A DNA stretch of 23,206 nucleotides from JAIVHA01 sp965367295 (lineage in GTDB: Bacteria; Pseudomonadota; Gammaproteobacteria; DSM-19610), in assembly GCA_965367295.1 (NCBI GenBank), contig CBDUHN010000046.1, positions 1 through 23,206 on the forward strand. The letters run 5' to 3'. Under the pieces are notes generated by a model that saw only the letters and a program-made list of their open reading frames with translations, did no database searches and was not told the origin of the DNA. Position numbers and translations under genes: made by a program. Position 1 is the stretch's first letter. Each line of letters opens with the position of its first letter. Shown piece by piece: positions 14,811-23,206 of the stretch.

Positions 14811-15794
14811 GTGAATGACCTACTGTCACAAGACGAAATCGATGCCCTGTTACACGGTGTTACCGGTGGTGATATCGAGACAGAGCCCGACGAGGATCTG
14901 CCCGAAGGCCACGTAAGCTCCTACGATTTCACCAGCCAGGACCGTATCGTGCGTGGGCGCATGCCTACGCTGGAAATGATCAACGAGCGTTTCGCCCGCT
15001 ATTTCCGTATCAGCATCTTCAATATGCTACGCCGCTCCGGCGAGATCTCCGTGTCCGGTGTGCAGATGCTCAAGTTTGCGGAGTATGTGCACAGCCTGTT
15101 TGTGCCCACCAGTCTCAATATGGTCAAGGTCAAGCCATTGCGTGGTACCGCCTTGTTCGTGCTGGAACCGAAGCTGGTGTTTTCCCTGGTTGACAATTAT
15201 TTCGGTGGCGAAGGGCGTTTTCACACCAAGATCGAAGGCCGGGAGTTCACTCCCACCGAGCAGCGCGTGATCCAGATGATCCTGCATCTGGCCTTCAAGG
15301 ATCTGATCCAGGCCTGGACACCGGTGATGCCTATCGAGTTTGAATACATCAACTCGGAAGTGAACCCCCATTTCGCCAATATCGTCAGCCCGACGGAAGT
15401 GGTGGTGGTCAACACCTTTCGCATCGAACTCGACGGCGGTGGTGGGGATCTGCATGTCACCATGCCGTATTCCATGCTGGAACCGATTCGCGACAAGCTG
15501 GATGCCGGTGTACAGAGTGACCGCAGCGATGTGGATGAACGCTGGAGCAAGGCGATTCGTGAGGAAATGAAAATGGCCGAGGTGAGCATGAACTGCACTC
15601 TGGCTGAAACCACGCTGACCCTGCGCGATCTACTGCACATGGAGCCGGGGGATGTGATTCCTATTGATCTTCCCGATAGCGTGGTGCTGGAAGCAGAGGA
15701 AACCCCTATTTTCCGTGGTCGCTTCGGTACCCATGAAGGCATGCGTGCAATCCAGATCACGGGAAAAGTGTTGAATAATTCGGACGGCCGGTAG
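14811..15794 (+). CDS. fliM: FliM, motor switch protein
   Basis: FliM (327 residues) is the C-ring protein that receives phosphorylated CheY and sets rotation direction. The N-terminal LLSQDEIDALLHGV (residues 4-17) is the CheY-binding peptide. The middle domain (about 45-230) binds FliG and includes the GGXG-type loop around FGGEGRF. The C-terminal SpoA domain (about 250-320, METTLTLRDLL-like LAETTLTLRDLLHMEPGDVI) pairs with FliN. It begins with GTG; no ATG in frame precedes it after the fliL stop. Confidence 0.97.
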   Translation: MNDLLSQDEIDALLHGVTGGDIETEPDEDLPEGHVSSYDFTSQDRIVRGRMPTLEMINERFARYFRISIFNMLRRSGEISVSGVQMLKFAEYVHSLFVPTSLNMVKVKPLRGTALFVLEPKLVFSLVDNYFGGEGRFHTKIEGREFTPTEQRVIQMILHLAFKDLIQAWTPVMPIEFEYINSEVNPHFANIVSPTEVVVVNTFRIELDGGGGDLHVTMPYSMLEPIRDKLDAGVQSDRSDVDERWSKAIREEMKMAEVSMNCTLAETTLTLRDLLHMEPGDVIPIDLPDSVVLEAEETPIFRGRFGTHEGMRAIQITGKVLNNSDGR

Positions 15795-15814
15795 GCCAAG
15801 GCCAGGAGTGGAAC

Positions 15815-16225
15815 ATGAGTGATGGAAGCAATACCCCTGAAGATGATATCGGCGACGACTGGGGGGCAGCACTTTCTGAACAGGCAGAGACGGAACGCAA
15901 GATCGGTGACTTGCCGATAGCCGAATTCGATGCTCTGGACGATAGTGCCGAACCACTGGAAGGTGAGGCCAACCTTGATGTCATTCTCGACATCCCCGTA
16001 ACCATATCCATGGAGATCGGCCGCACCAAGATCAGTATTCGCAACCTCCTGCAGTTGAATCAGGGATCGGTGGTGGAACTGGATCGCCTGGCCGGTGAGC
16101 CCATGGACGTGTTGGTCAACGGCACCCTGGTGGCCCATGGTGAGGTAGTGGTGGTGAACGAGAAATTCGGTATCCGCCTTACCGATGTCATCAGTCCCGC
16201 CGAGCGGGTCAAGAAACTCAAATAA
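15815..16225 (+). CDS. fliN: FliN, motor switch and export docking protein
   Basis: FliN (136 residues) forms the base of the C ring and docks FliH-FliI. An acidic N-terminal extension (1-50) precedes the SpoA domain (about 52-130), which contains DIPVTISMEIGRTKISIRNLL and the ending GIRLTDVISPAERVKKLK. The start lies six bases after AGGAG. The N-terminal extension is of the length usual in polar-flagellum bacteria. Confidence 0.96.
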   Translation: MSDGSNTPEDDIGDDWGAALSEQAETERKIGDLPIAEFDALDDSAEPLEGEANLDVILDIPVTISMEIGRTKISIRNLLQLNQGSVVELDRLAGEPMDVLVNGTLVAHGEVVVVNEKFGIRLTDVISPAERVKKLK

Positions 16226-16242
16226 TCCAGAATGGGTCCGGC

Positions 16243-16695
16243 ATGTCGTGCATGAAGCAGTTCGTAAAATGGGTCGTAGCGGTACTTGGCTGGATGCCAG
16301 CACTGCTGCTGGCTGCCGAGGATGCGGTGGCAACGGCTCAGCCCTTGAGCGGAGATCCGCTGGCGGTGGGCAACCTGGTGCAGCTCACCCTGGGCATGTT
16401 GGCCGTGCTGATGCTGCTGGGTGGCATGGCCTGGTTGATGCGCCGCTCCGGTCGTTTCACCTCTGGCGTACACGGTGCCCTGCGCATTCTCGGCGGTGTG
16501 TCCATGGGTACACGGGAGCGCATCGTCTTGCTGCAGGTCGGCAAGCAGCAACTGCTGGTGGGCGTCGCACCGGGCCGCATTCAAACCCTGCATGTGCTGG
16601 AAGAACCGATTGAAGAACTGGATGCCGTTGCGGGCCAGAAGGCCGGTTTCGCTCAGGCCCTGGATCTGGCGCTGGGGCGGGGAAAGACACAATGA
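16243..16695 (+). CDS. fliO: FliO, export-gate assembly protein
   Basis: FliO helps assemble the FliP ring of the export gate. The 150-residue protein has a hydrophobic N-terminal segment (about 8-24, signal-like, ending LLLAAED), a membrane helix at about 45-66 (LTLGMLAVLMLLGGMAWLM) and a cytoplasmic FliO domain with GTRERIVLLQVGKQQLLVGVAPGRIQTLH-type sequence. ATG 16252 is an alternative start; neither has a strong ribosome site. Its stop overlaps the fliP ATG. Confidence 0.9.
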   Translation: MSCMKQFVKWVVAVLGWMPALLLAAEDAVATAQPLSGDPLAVGNLVQLTLGMLAVLMLLGGMAWLMRRSGRFTSGVHGALRILGGVSMGTRERIVLLQVGKQQLLVGVAPGRIQTLHVLEEPIEELDAVAGQKAGFAQALDLALGRGKTQ

Positions 16696-17438
16696 AGGCG
16701 CTGCGCTGGGTATTCCTGCTGTGTGTGACACTGTTGCCGCTGGGTGCCATGGCGGCACCGGATTTCGCAGCCTTGAAGGTATCGCCGCCGTCACAGGATG
16801 GCAGTCAGACCTATTCCGTCACCCTGCAGGTGCTGGGATTCATGACGGCGATGACCTTCCTGCCGCTGGCACTGATGATGATGACGTCGTTTACCCGCAT
16901 CATCATCGTGCTGGCGATCCTGCGTCAGGCGCTGGGCACCATGTCCACGCCTTCCAACCAGATCCTGCTGGGCCTGTCACTGTTCCTTACCGTGTTCATC
17001 ATGATGCCGGTGTTCGACAAGGCCTATGACCAGGGGCTGAAACCCTATCTTGACGAACAGATCCCCTTGCCGCAGGCACTGGAGCAGGGCTCGCTACCGT
17101 TCCGTGAATTCATGCTGGCACAGACCCGTGACTCCGATCTTGGCCTGTTTGCGGAAATATCCGGTGCCCAGGAACTGGAATCACCGGACAAGGTGCCGTT
17201 CTCACTGCTGCTGCCGGCCTTCGTTACCAGTGAACTGAAAACCGCTTTCCAGATCGGCTTCCTGATCCTGATCCCGTTCCTGGTCATCGACCTGGTAGTG
17301 GCCAGCCTACTCATGTCCATGGGGATGATGATGTTGTCGCCCATGATTATTTCACTGCCGTTCAAGATCATGCTGTTTGTGCTGATCGACGGCTGGTCAC
17401 TGGTGATGGGTACACTCGCCACCAGTTTTTACGTATAG
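16692..17438 (+). CDS. fliP: FliP, flagellar export-gate protein
   Basis: FliP (248 residues) forms the pentameric core of the export channel with FliQ and FliR. A cleavable signal peptide is visible at 1-21 (ending GAMAAPD). Conserved stretches are MTSFTRIIIVLAILRQALGT, MPVFDKAYDQGLKPY and SLPFKIMLFVLIDGW, with four membrane segments. The start codon overlaps the fliO stop by ATGA and is preceded by GGGGA. Confidence 0.98.
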   Translation: MKALRWVFLLCVTLLPLGAMAAPDFAALKVSPPSQDGSQTYSVTLQVLGFMTAMTFLPLALMMMTSFTRIIIVLAILRQALGTMSTPSNQILLGLSLFLTVFIMMPVFDKAYDQGLKPYLDEQIPLPQALEQGSLPFREFMLAQTRDSDLGLFAEISGAQELESPDKVPFSLLLPAFVTSELKTAFQIGFLILIPFLVIDLVVASLLMSMGMMMLSPMIISLPFKIMLFVLIDGWSLVMGTLATSFYV

Positions 17439-17457
17439 CGTTTGCAGGGGACAGGCC

Positions 17458-17727
17458 ATGACACCGGAAACCGTAATCACCGTCGGACAACAGGCCCTGC
17501 ACATCACCGTGTTGATGGCGGCACCGCTGTTGTTGTCGGCCCTGGCCGTCGGCCTGGTGGTCGGCATGTTCCAGGCCGCTACCCAGATCAATGAAATGAC
17601 CCTGACCTTCGTGCCCAAGCTGCTGGTGGTCGGGTTGGTGTTGCTGGCCGCCGGCCCCTGGCTGCTGAAAACCCTGATGACTTTCACCATCCGCCTGTTC
17701 GAAGGCATCCCGGGCATGATCGGCTGA
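17458..17727 (+). CDS. fliQ: FliQ, flagellar export-gate protein
   Basis: FliQ (89 residues) packs around FliP and FliR in the gate. Two hydrophobic helices (about 15-38 and 55-75) surround the signature MFQAATQINEMTLTFVPKL. The length is exactly usual for the family, and an AGGGGACAGG ribosome site precedes the ATG. Confidence 0.97.
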   Translation: MTPETVITVGQQALHITVLMAAPLLLSALAVGLVVGMFQAATQINEMTLTFVPKLLVVGLVLLAAGPWLLKTLMTFTIRLFEGIPGMIG

Positions 17728-17763
17728 TGTCGCGGCCAGTATGAAGCGCAATGAGGCAAGGGT

Positions 17764-18540
17764 ATGACCTTCACCACCGCTGACATGGTGCAATGGCTGA
17801 ACAGCATGTTCTGGCCTTTCGTGCGCATCGGCATGATGGTCACCATAGCGCCGGTGTTCGGCGGCAACCTGGTACCGGTCCGCATCAAGCTGCTGTTCAC
17901 CCTGCTGCTCACCTGGGTGATGCTGCCACTGATTCCTCCGGTCCCCGCCATCGACCCCCTGTCCGCCGCAAGCGTGTTGATTACCATTCAGCAAATGATC
18001 ATCGGGCTGGCCATCGGTTTTGCCCTGCAACTGGTATTTGCCGCCTTGATCGTCGGTGGTCAGACGATTGCGATGGGCATGGGGCTTGGTTTTGCTTCCA
18101 TGGTCGATCCGCAGAACGGTGTACAGGTGCCGGTAATCGGTCAGTACTACGTGGTGCTGGCCACGTTGCTGTTTCTGGCCATGAATGGTCACCTGGCGCT
18201 GATCGGCATACTGGCGGACAGCTTTCAGTCCCTGCCTATCGGTGGCGGTGGCCTGGGTCGTGAATACTACCGGGAGATCGCCCACTGGGGGACGCGCCTG
18301 TTTGCCAGCGGTCTGTTGGTGGCATTACCAGCGGTTACCGCCATTCTATTGGTCAACCTGGCCTTTGGCGTGGTGAGTCGCGCCGCGCCGCAGTTGAATA
18401 TTTTCGGGGTCGGTTTCCCGGTAACCCTGACCCTGGGCTTTATCGTCATCCTGGTCACCCTGCCCGGTTTGTTCCCGCAGATGAGCAATATGATCACGGA
18501 CGCGCTGGTGTCCGTGCAGCAGTTCGGGAGGGTCCGCTAA
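17764..18540 (+). CDS. fliR: FliR, flagellar export-gate protein
   Basis: FliR (258 residues) completes the FliP5Q4R1 export channel in the inner membrane. It is strongly hydrophobic with about six membrane segments and the conserved GGQTIAMGMGLGFASMVDPQ and GVVSRAAPQLNIFGVGFPV sequences. The stop is immediately followed by the flhB ATG without a gap, suggesting translational coupling. Confidence 0.97.
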   Translation: MTFTTADMVQWLNSMFWPFVRIGMMVTIAPVFGGNLVPVRIKLLFTLLLTWVMLPLIPPVPAIDPLSAASVLITIQQMIIGLAIGFALQLVFAALIVGGQTIAMGMGLGFASMVDPQNGVQVPVIGQYYVVLATLLFLAMNGHLALIGILADSFQSLPIGGGGLGREYYREIAHWGTRLFASGLLVALPAVTAILLVNLAFGVVSRAAPQLNIFGVGFPVTLTLGFIVILVTLPGLFPQMSNMITDALVSVQQFGRVR

Positions 18541-19707
18541 ATGGCGCAGGATGACGGCCAGGAACGCACAGAAGAGGCGACCCCCAAACGCCAGGAAGAG
18601 GCCCGTCGCAAGGGCCAGATCGCCCGTTCCCGTGAACTCAACACCATGGCCATGCTGTTGCTGGGGGCGGTTGGTTTGATGATGACCGGTCCGTTTATGG
18701 TCAACCGCCTCGAAGAACTCATGCGCGGTGGCCTGGTCCTGCCGCGCGAGGCGGCGTTCGATCCCTGGGCCATGATCGACCTGCTCAGTGCCTCCATCAT
18801 GCAGGGAGTGGCGTTGATCATTCCATTCCTGCTGTTGATGCTGGTGACGGCGCTGGCCGCGCCAATGGTGCTGGGCGGGTGGTCCTTCAGTTTCGATGCA
18901 TTGCAACCCAAGTTCGAGAAGCTCAATCCCCTGAAGGGACTGAAACGTATCTTTGCCCTGCGTGGCCTGATGGAACTGCTCAAGGCGCTGGCCAAGTTCC
19001 TGCTGATCGGCGGCGTGGGTGCCTACCTGCTCATGGCGCAGATGCCGGCATTCAACGGCCTGGGTTATGAATCGGTGCCTGCGGCACTGGCCCATAGCGG
19101 CGAGCTGCTGTCCTGGTCGTTCCTGATGCTCAGCCTTTCCCTGGTGCTGATTGCCGCCATCGATGTGCCCTTCCAGCTCTGGGATCACGCCAAGAACCTG
19201 AAAATGTCCCGCCAGGAAATCAAGGATGAATACAAGAGCACCGAGGGTAAGCCCGAGGTAAAGGCGCAGATCAGGCGCATGCAACAGGAAATGGCCCAGG
19301 GCCGCATGATGTCGGAAGTGCCCAAGGCGGACGTGGTGGTCACCAACCCGACCCATTATGCCGTGGCGCTGAAATATGATCCCAAGAACATGCGCGCACC
19401 GCTGGTGGTGGCCAAAGGCGCCGATCTCATCGCCAGCCAGATCCGTGCCGTCGCCAGTGCCAACGATGTTCCCGTGTTCGAGGCACCGCCACTGGCGCGC
19501 GCCATTTTCTACAGCACCGAGATCGATCGGGAAGTGCCGGCCGGTTTGTACCTGGCCGTGGCGCAGGTGCTGGCCTATGTATACCAGCTCAAGACCGCGC
19601 AGCGTCGCCGTGGTTTCCGGCCCAAGCGGCCCACGGATCTGCCGGTACCCGATGATTTTTACCAGGGTCCGCCGGCGGAGCCTGAAGATACTGCGGATGG
19701 GCTGTGA
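18541..19707 (+). CDS. flhB: FlhB, export switch protein
   Basis: FlhB (388 residues) switches export from rod/hook to filament substrates after cutting itself. The N-terminus (QERTEEATPKRQEEARRKGQ) is typical. Four membrane helices span about 30-215. The cytoplasmic domain contains the self-cleavage motif NPTH starting at N269, the same residue number as in Salmonella FlhB. The C-terminal tail is Pro-rich and variable. Confidence 0.98.
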   Translation: MAQDDGQERTEEATPKRQEEARRKGQIARSRELNTMAMLLLGAVGLMMTGPFMVNRLEELMRGGLVLPREAAFDPWAMIDLLSASIMQGVALIIPFLLLMLVTALAAPMVLGGWSFSFDALQPKFEKLNPLKGLKRIFALRGLMELLKALAKFLLIGGVGAYLLMAQMPAFNGLGYESVPAALAHSGELLSWSFLMLSLSLVLIAAIDVPFQLWDHAKNLKMSRQEIKDEYKSTEGKPEVKAQIRRMQQEMAQGRMMSEVPKADVVVTNPTHYAVALKYDPKNMRAPLVVAKGADLIASQIRAVASANDVPVFEAPPLARAIFYSTEIDREVPAGLYLAVAQVLAYVYQLKTAQRRRGFRPKRPTDLPVPDDFYQGPPAEPEDTADGL

Positions 19708-19765
19708 TCGGCATATTGCCCCGCATCCCGATAACGAACGAATGAATCATTACAGGTAACAGGAC

Positions 19766-21880
19766 ATGCAAGCACCCACCATGAGTCTTTCTCTACGTGA
19801 TATCAGCCACAGTGGCCTGGGAGCGCCACTGTTGCTGGTCATGATGCTGGCGATGATCGTGATCCCCATGCCGCCGATTGCGCTGGACATGTTCTTCACC
19901 TTCAACATCGCGTTGTCGCTGGTGGTGCTGCTGGTGACCATCTACGCCTTGCGGCCACTCGACTTCGGTGTGTTTCCCACCGTGTTGCTGGTGGCCACCC
20001 TGCTGCGCCTGGCGCTCAACGTCGCTTCCACCCGCGTGGTGTTGCTGGAAGGGCATACCGGTACCGGTGCGGCGGGTAAGGTGATCGAGGCCTTTGGCGA
20101 CTTTGTGGTGGGCGGTAACTATGCCGTGGGCCTGGTGGTATTCGCCATCCTGGTGATTATCAACTTCGTGGTGGTCACCAAGGGTGCCGGCCGCGTGTCG
20201 GAAGTCAGTGCCCGTTTCACCCTGGATGCCATGCCCGGCAAACAGATGGCCATCGATGCCGATCTCAACTCCGGTCTGATCACCCAGGACGAGGCCCGTA
20301 CCCGCCGTGAAGATATTTCCCGCGAGGCGGATTTCTACGGCGCCATGGACGGTTCCAGTAAGTTCGTACGCGGCGATGCTATTGCCGGCATCCTGATCCT
20401 GTTCATTAATATTATCGGTGGCTTCGCCATCGGCATGCTGCAGCACGACATGGCCTTCAGTGACGCGGTGCGCAACTATACCCTGCTGACGATCGGTGAC
20501 GGACTGGTGGCACAGATCCCTTCGCTGGTGCTGTCATCCGCTACCGCAATCATCATTACCCGCGTTTCCAGCTCCCAGAAGATGGGCGAGCAGATCATGT
20601 CGCAACTATTCGGCAACCCCATGGTGCTGGGGGTGACCGGTGGCGTGATCGGAATGCTGGGGCTGATCCCCGGCATGCCCAACCTGGCCTTCCTGACCCT
20701 GGCTGCCGCCGCGGGTGCCGGTGCCTACTACACCTATCAGCGCAACCAGGCGGCGGCTCTGGCGCCGGTGGTGGAGAAGGCGCCCAAGGATGAGGCCCAG
20801 GAAAAACCCAAGGACCTGTCCTGGGAGGATGTGGGGCCGGTGGACATCATCGGGCTGGAGGTCGGCTATCGACTGATTCCGCTGGTGGATCGCAACCAGG
20901 GTGGCCAGATGATGGATCGCATCAAGGGAGTACGTAAGAAGCTGTCCCAGGAACTGGGCTTTCTGGTACAGCCGGTGCACATTCGTGACAACCTGGAACT
21001 GACCCCCAATGCCTACCGTATCCTGCTCATGGGCGTGCCGGTAGGCGAGGCGACCATTCATCCTGAAATGGAGCTGGCCATCAATCCCGGCCGTGTGTTC
21101 GGTACCCTGCAAGGGATCGCCGCCAAGGATCCGGCCTTTGGCCTGGAGGCGGTGTGGATCGAAGCCTCGCAGCGCGAAAATGCCCAGGCCATGGGCTACA
21201 CGGTGGTGGATGCCAGCACCGTGGTGGCCACCCACCTCAGCCAGTTGTTGCAGGGACATGCCCACGAATTGATCGGCCACGAAGAGGTGCAGCAGCTGCT
21301 GGACCTGCTGGCCAAGAATACGCCCAAACTGGTGGAGGACCTGGTGCCGGGGATCCTGCCACTGGGCGTGGTGCTCAAGGTGCTGCAGAACCTGCTGGCC
21401 GAACGGGTACCGGTGCGTGACATGCGGACCATCGCCGAAACCCTGGCCGAGCACGGCCATCGTAGTCAAGATCCTGGCGCTCTCACTGCTGCCTGCCGTG
21501 TTTCGTTGGGCCGTTCCATTATCCAGCATATCAATGGGATGGAGCCTGAACTTCCAGTAATTACGCTTGAGCCTGCGCTGGAACAGATATTGCTTCAGTC
21601 CCTTCAGGCGGTCAGCGAAGGGGGTGCCGGCTTCGAACCGGGACTCGCCGAACGGATGCATAAATCGCTGGCCGAGAGCGCGCAGCGGCAGGAAGTGGCG
21701 GGTGCTCCCGCGGTGCTGCTGGTGTCTCCGTCCATACGGCCCTGGCTGGCGCGACTGGTTCGCCACAGTATTCCGGACCTGCATGTGCTGGCCTATGACG
21801 AAGTACCGGACAACAAACAGATAAAGGTTGTGGCGAGCGTGGGGCAGGGGACTGCCACCCTCGGTGGCCCGAAAAGGTAG
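19766..21880 (+). CDS. flhA: FlhA, flagellar export-gate receptor
   Basis: FlhA (704 residues) forms the nonameric export ring that docks chaperone-substrate complexes and uses the proton gradient. The N-terminal half (about 15-325) has eight or so membrane helices with the conserved cytoplasmic FHIPEP loop region (KGAGRVSEVSARFTLDAMPG, then AIDADLNSGLI). The C-terminal half is the soluble docking domain, complete to the tail VRHSIPDLHVLAYDEVP. ATG 19766 follows an AACAGGAC ribosome site; ATG 19781 is an alternative. The 58-nt gap after flhB has no convincing sigma-54 promoter, so it may be part of the fliL operon. Confidence 0.98.
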   Translation: MQAPTMSLSLRDISHSGLGAPLLLVMMLAMIVIPMPPIALDMFFTFNIALSLVVLLVTIYALRPLDFGVFPTVLLVATLLRLALNVASTRVVLLEGHTGTGAAGKVIEAFGDFVVGGNYAVGLVVFAILVIINFVVVTKGAGRVSEVSARFTLDAMPGKQMAIDADLNSGLITQDEARTRREDISREADFYGAMDGSSKFVRGDAIAGILILFINIIGGFAIGMLQHDMAFSDAVRNYTLLTIGDGLVAQIPSLVLSSATAIIITRVSSSQKMGEQIMSQLFGNPMVLGVTGGVIGMLGLIPGMPNLAFLTLAAAAGAGAYYTYQRNQAAALAPVVEKAPKDEAQEKPKDLSWEDVGPVDIIGLEVGYRLIPLVDRNQGGQMMDRIKGVRKKLSQELGFLVQPVHIRDNLELTPNAYRILLMGVPVGEATIHPEMELAINPGRVFGTLQGIAAKDPAFGLEAVWIEASQRENAQAMGYTVVDASTVVATHLSQLLQGHAHELIGHEEVQQLLDLLAKNTPKLVEDLVPGILPLGVVLKVLQNLLAERVPVRDMRTIAETLAEHGHRSQDPGALTAACRVSLGRSIIQHINGMEPELPVITLEPALEQILLQSLQAVSEGGAGFEPGLAERMHKSLAESAQRQEVAGAPAVLLVSPSIRPWLARLVRHSIPDLHVLAYDEVPDNKQIKVVASVGQGTATLGGPKR

Positions 21881-21889
21881 GACAACGAC

Positions 21890-21952
21890 ATGACACTGAC
21901 TGAACCGGGCAAAGGGATGCGACCGACCGCAATGAACGGGGGGCAAGCATGA
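21890..21952 (+). other. Possible 20-codon micro-ORF overlapping the flhF start
   Basis: A 20-residue open frame fills the 68-nt gap between flhA and flhF. It has a good AGGA ribosome site seven bases before its ATG, and its TGA overlaps the flhF ATG as ATGA. This geometry fits a leader peptide or a translational coupler. No similarity to a known peptide is recognised, and short ATGA overlaps can arise by chance. Confidence 0.3.
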
Positions 21953-23184
21953 AGATCAAGCGTTTCTTTGCCGCAGACATGCGTCAGGCAATCCGCAAGG
22001 TACGTGAAGAGCAGGGCCCGGATGCGGTGATCCTCTCCAACCGCAAGGTCGACGGGGGAGTGGAAATCGTCTCTGCCGTCGATTACGACGAGGCGCTCAT
22101 CGATAACGCCCTGCGTAACAGCGAGCCGGTATCGGAAGCCCCGGCCGCAGCATCCCGGCCCGCAGCCCCGGCGAAGCCTGCCGAGGCCCCGACGGCGGCA
22201 CCGCAACCGGCGGCCAAATCCCGTGCCCCGATCTCCTGGTCACAGGACCCTGCCATCGTCGCGATGAAGGACGAGATTCGCGAACTGCGTGGTCTGCTTG
22301 AACACCAGTTGGCGCACCTGGCGTGGGGCGACCTGTCCCGCAATCACCCCCAGCAGATGGAAGTGCTGCGGCGCCTGAATGCCATGGGCATGAAGCCGTC
22401 GCTGGCCCAGCATCTGGCCGACAAGGTCAGCCACTTCGACGATCCGGAGCAGGGCTGGCGTACCGCGCTGGGACTGTTCGCCCAGTCCATTCCCGTAACC
22501 AATGATGACATTCTCGATCGCGGCGGCGTCGTGGCCCTGGTAGGGGCAACCGGGGTGGGCAAGACCACCACCGTGGCCAAGCTGGCCGCCCGCTATGCGC
22601 TGCGTCACGGCCAGAAACGCGTCGCCCTGGTGACCACCGACAGTTACCGCATCGGCGCCCACGAACAACTGCTGACCTATGGAAAGATTCTGGGGGTTCC
22701 GGTGCAGGTTGCATCGGATCATGGAGAACTACAACAGGCGTTGAAGAGTTTAATGGATAAACATCTGGTATTGATCGACACCGCAGGGATGAGTCAGCGT
22801 GATCTGCGCCTGACCGAGCAATTCGGCACGCTGTGCAACACCGGCACGCCGATCCACAATTACCTGGTCATGTCCGCCACGGCACAGCCGGCGGTGCAGG
22901 AGGAAACCATTCGCGCCTTCCGGGGCGTGGAACTGGATGGTTGCATCCTCACCAAGGTGGATGAGACTGCAAGCCTGGGGGGGGCGCTGTCGGTGATCAG
23001 TGAACAGCAACTACCGCTGGCCTACGTGGCAAATGGCCAACGGGTTCCCGAAGACATGCAGCCGGCACGCCCCCACAACCTAATACACCAGGCAGCGGAG
23101 ATGCTGCTGGATGCGGAATGGTCCCCGGGCGACGCCATGCTGGCGGAGAAGTTCGGGGGGGTAATGGCGAATGCTCATGTCTGA
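21949..23184 (+). CDS. flhF: FlhF, SRP-type GTPase for flagellar placement
   Basis: FlhF (411 residues) marks the cell pole where the flagellum is built and recruits early basal-body parts. A basic N-terminal B domain (about 1-60, MKIKRFFAADMRQAIRKVRE) is followed by an Ala/Pro-rich linker (about 64-90), the N domain and the SRP-like G domain. The P loop GATGVGKTT is at 199-207, and DTAGMSQRD and TKVDETASLGG are the G3 and later nucleotide-contact motifs. A G8 run occurs at 22977-22984. The stop overlaps the fleN start by several bases. Confidence 0.97.
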   Translation: MKIKRFFAADMRQAIRKVREEQGPDAVILSNRKVDGGVEIVSAVDYDEALIDNALRNSEPVSEAPAAASRPAAPAKPAEAPTAAPQPAAKSRAPISWSQDPAIVAMKDEIRELRGLLEHQLAHLAWGDLSRNHPQQMEVLRRLNAMGMKPSLAQHLADKVSHFDDPEQGWRTALGLFAQSIPVTNDDILDRGGVVALVGATGVGKTTTVAKLAARYALRHGQKRVALVTTDSYRIGAHEQLLTYGKILGVPVQVASDHGELQQALKSLMDKHLVLIDTAGMSQRDLRLTEQFGTLCNTGTPIHNYLVMSATAQPAVQEETIRAFRGVELDGCILTKVDETASLGGALSVISEQQLPLAYVANGQRVPEDMQPARPHNLIHQAAEMLLDAEWSPGDAMLAEKFGGVMANAHV

Positions 23185-23206
23185 AATGAAGCTGGATCAG
23201 GCAGCA
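23177..23206 (+). CDS. fleN: FleN/FlhG (5' end only), flagellar number regulator
   Basis: Only ten codons, MSEMKLDQAA, are inside the window. The DQA within them matches the conserved N-terminal DQAxxLR activation motif of FlhG, the MinD-like ATPase that stimulates FlhF GTPase and, in Pseudomonas, antagonises FleQ. Position directly after flhF, overlapping its stop by 8 nt, is the standard arrangement. ATG 23186 is an alternative start. Confidence 0.75.
   Translation, partial: MSEMKLDQAA

Noticed and set aside
19699..19712. GG-N10-GC at the flhB end as a sigma-54 promoter for flhA
   Set aside because: Only the GG and GC match; the surrounding TGGCA and TTGC bases are missing.
21832..21845. 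TGGC...GGGGC near the flhA end as a sigma-54 promoter for flhF
   Set aside because: The -12 element lacks the TT before GC and the site lies within conserved flhA codons.

Overview
This window is most of a polar-flagellum gene cluster from a gammaproteobacterium. The order is fleQ, fleS, fleR, fliE, fliF, fliG, fliH, fliI, fliJ, fliK, a globin-coupled GGDEF/EAL gene, fliL, fliM, fliN, fliO, fliP, fliQ, fliR, flhB, flhA, flhF and the first codons of fleN/flhG. Every gene is on the + strand. This order, and the FleQ, FleS/FleR, FlhF and FlhG regulators, are the Pseudomonas/Marinobacter/Vibrio polar type rather than the enteric FlhDC type. By eye the coding DNA is fairly GC-rich and the control regions are AT-rich. 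The genus cannot be read from the window; a Pseudomonas-like or purple-sulfur-type (Chromatiales-like) gammaproteobacterium is a guess.

Layout. Positions 1-449 hold no convincing gene. They contain a pair of inverted REP-like palindromes (about 117-188) and an AT-rich control region with a possible sigma-70 promoter for fleQ, whose -35 box overlaps a FleQ-box-like palindrome. fleQ (450-1925) encodes the sigma-54 master activator. A clear sigma-54 promoter (about 1980-1996) precedes fleS-fleR, a soluble histidine kinase and its sigma-54-dependent response regulator. Only 26 nt separate fleR from fliE, which opens the basal-body, switch and export block fliEFGHIJ (4623-10249). A third regulator-type site, a sigma-54 promoter with a variant -12 element (about 10298-10314), precedes fliK. 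After fliK lies a 750-residue protein (11742-13994) with globin, PAS, GGDEF and EAL domains. It is not part of the usual flagellar gene set. A control region (13995-14246) with a near-perfect FleQ box and a sigma-54 promoter then drives fliLMNOPQR-flhB, followed by flhA, flhF and fleN.

How it fits together. FleQ switches on fleSR and early structural operons from sigma-54 promoters, and FleS/FleR switches on later ones. FliF, FliG, FliM and FliN build the rotor. FlhA, FlhB, FliO, FliP, FliQ, FliR, FliH, FliI and FliJ make the export machine. FliK sets hook length, FliL supports the stator, and FlhF/FlhG set pole and number. FleQ here keeps the residues that bind c-di-GMP in the Pseudomonas aeruginosa protein. 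The embedded enzyme has a candidate haem ligand histidine, a slightly degenerate GGDEF motif and a complete-looking EAL domain. A plausible reading is that oxygen or another haem ligand tunes c-di-GMP from inside the flagellar regulon and feeds back on FleQ. That circuit is inferred from sequence and context and is the most interesting point of the window.
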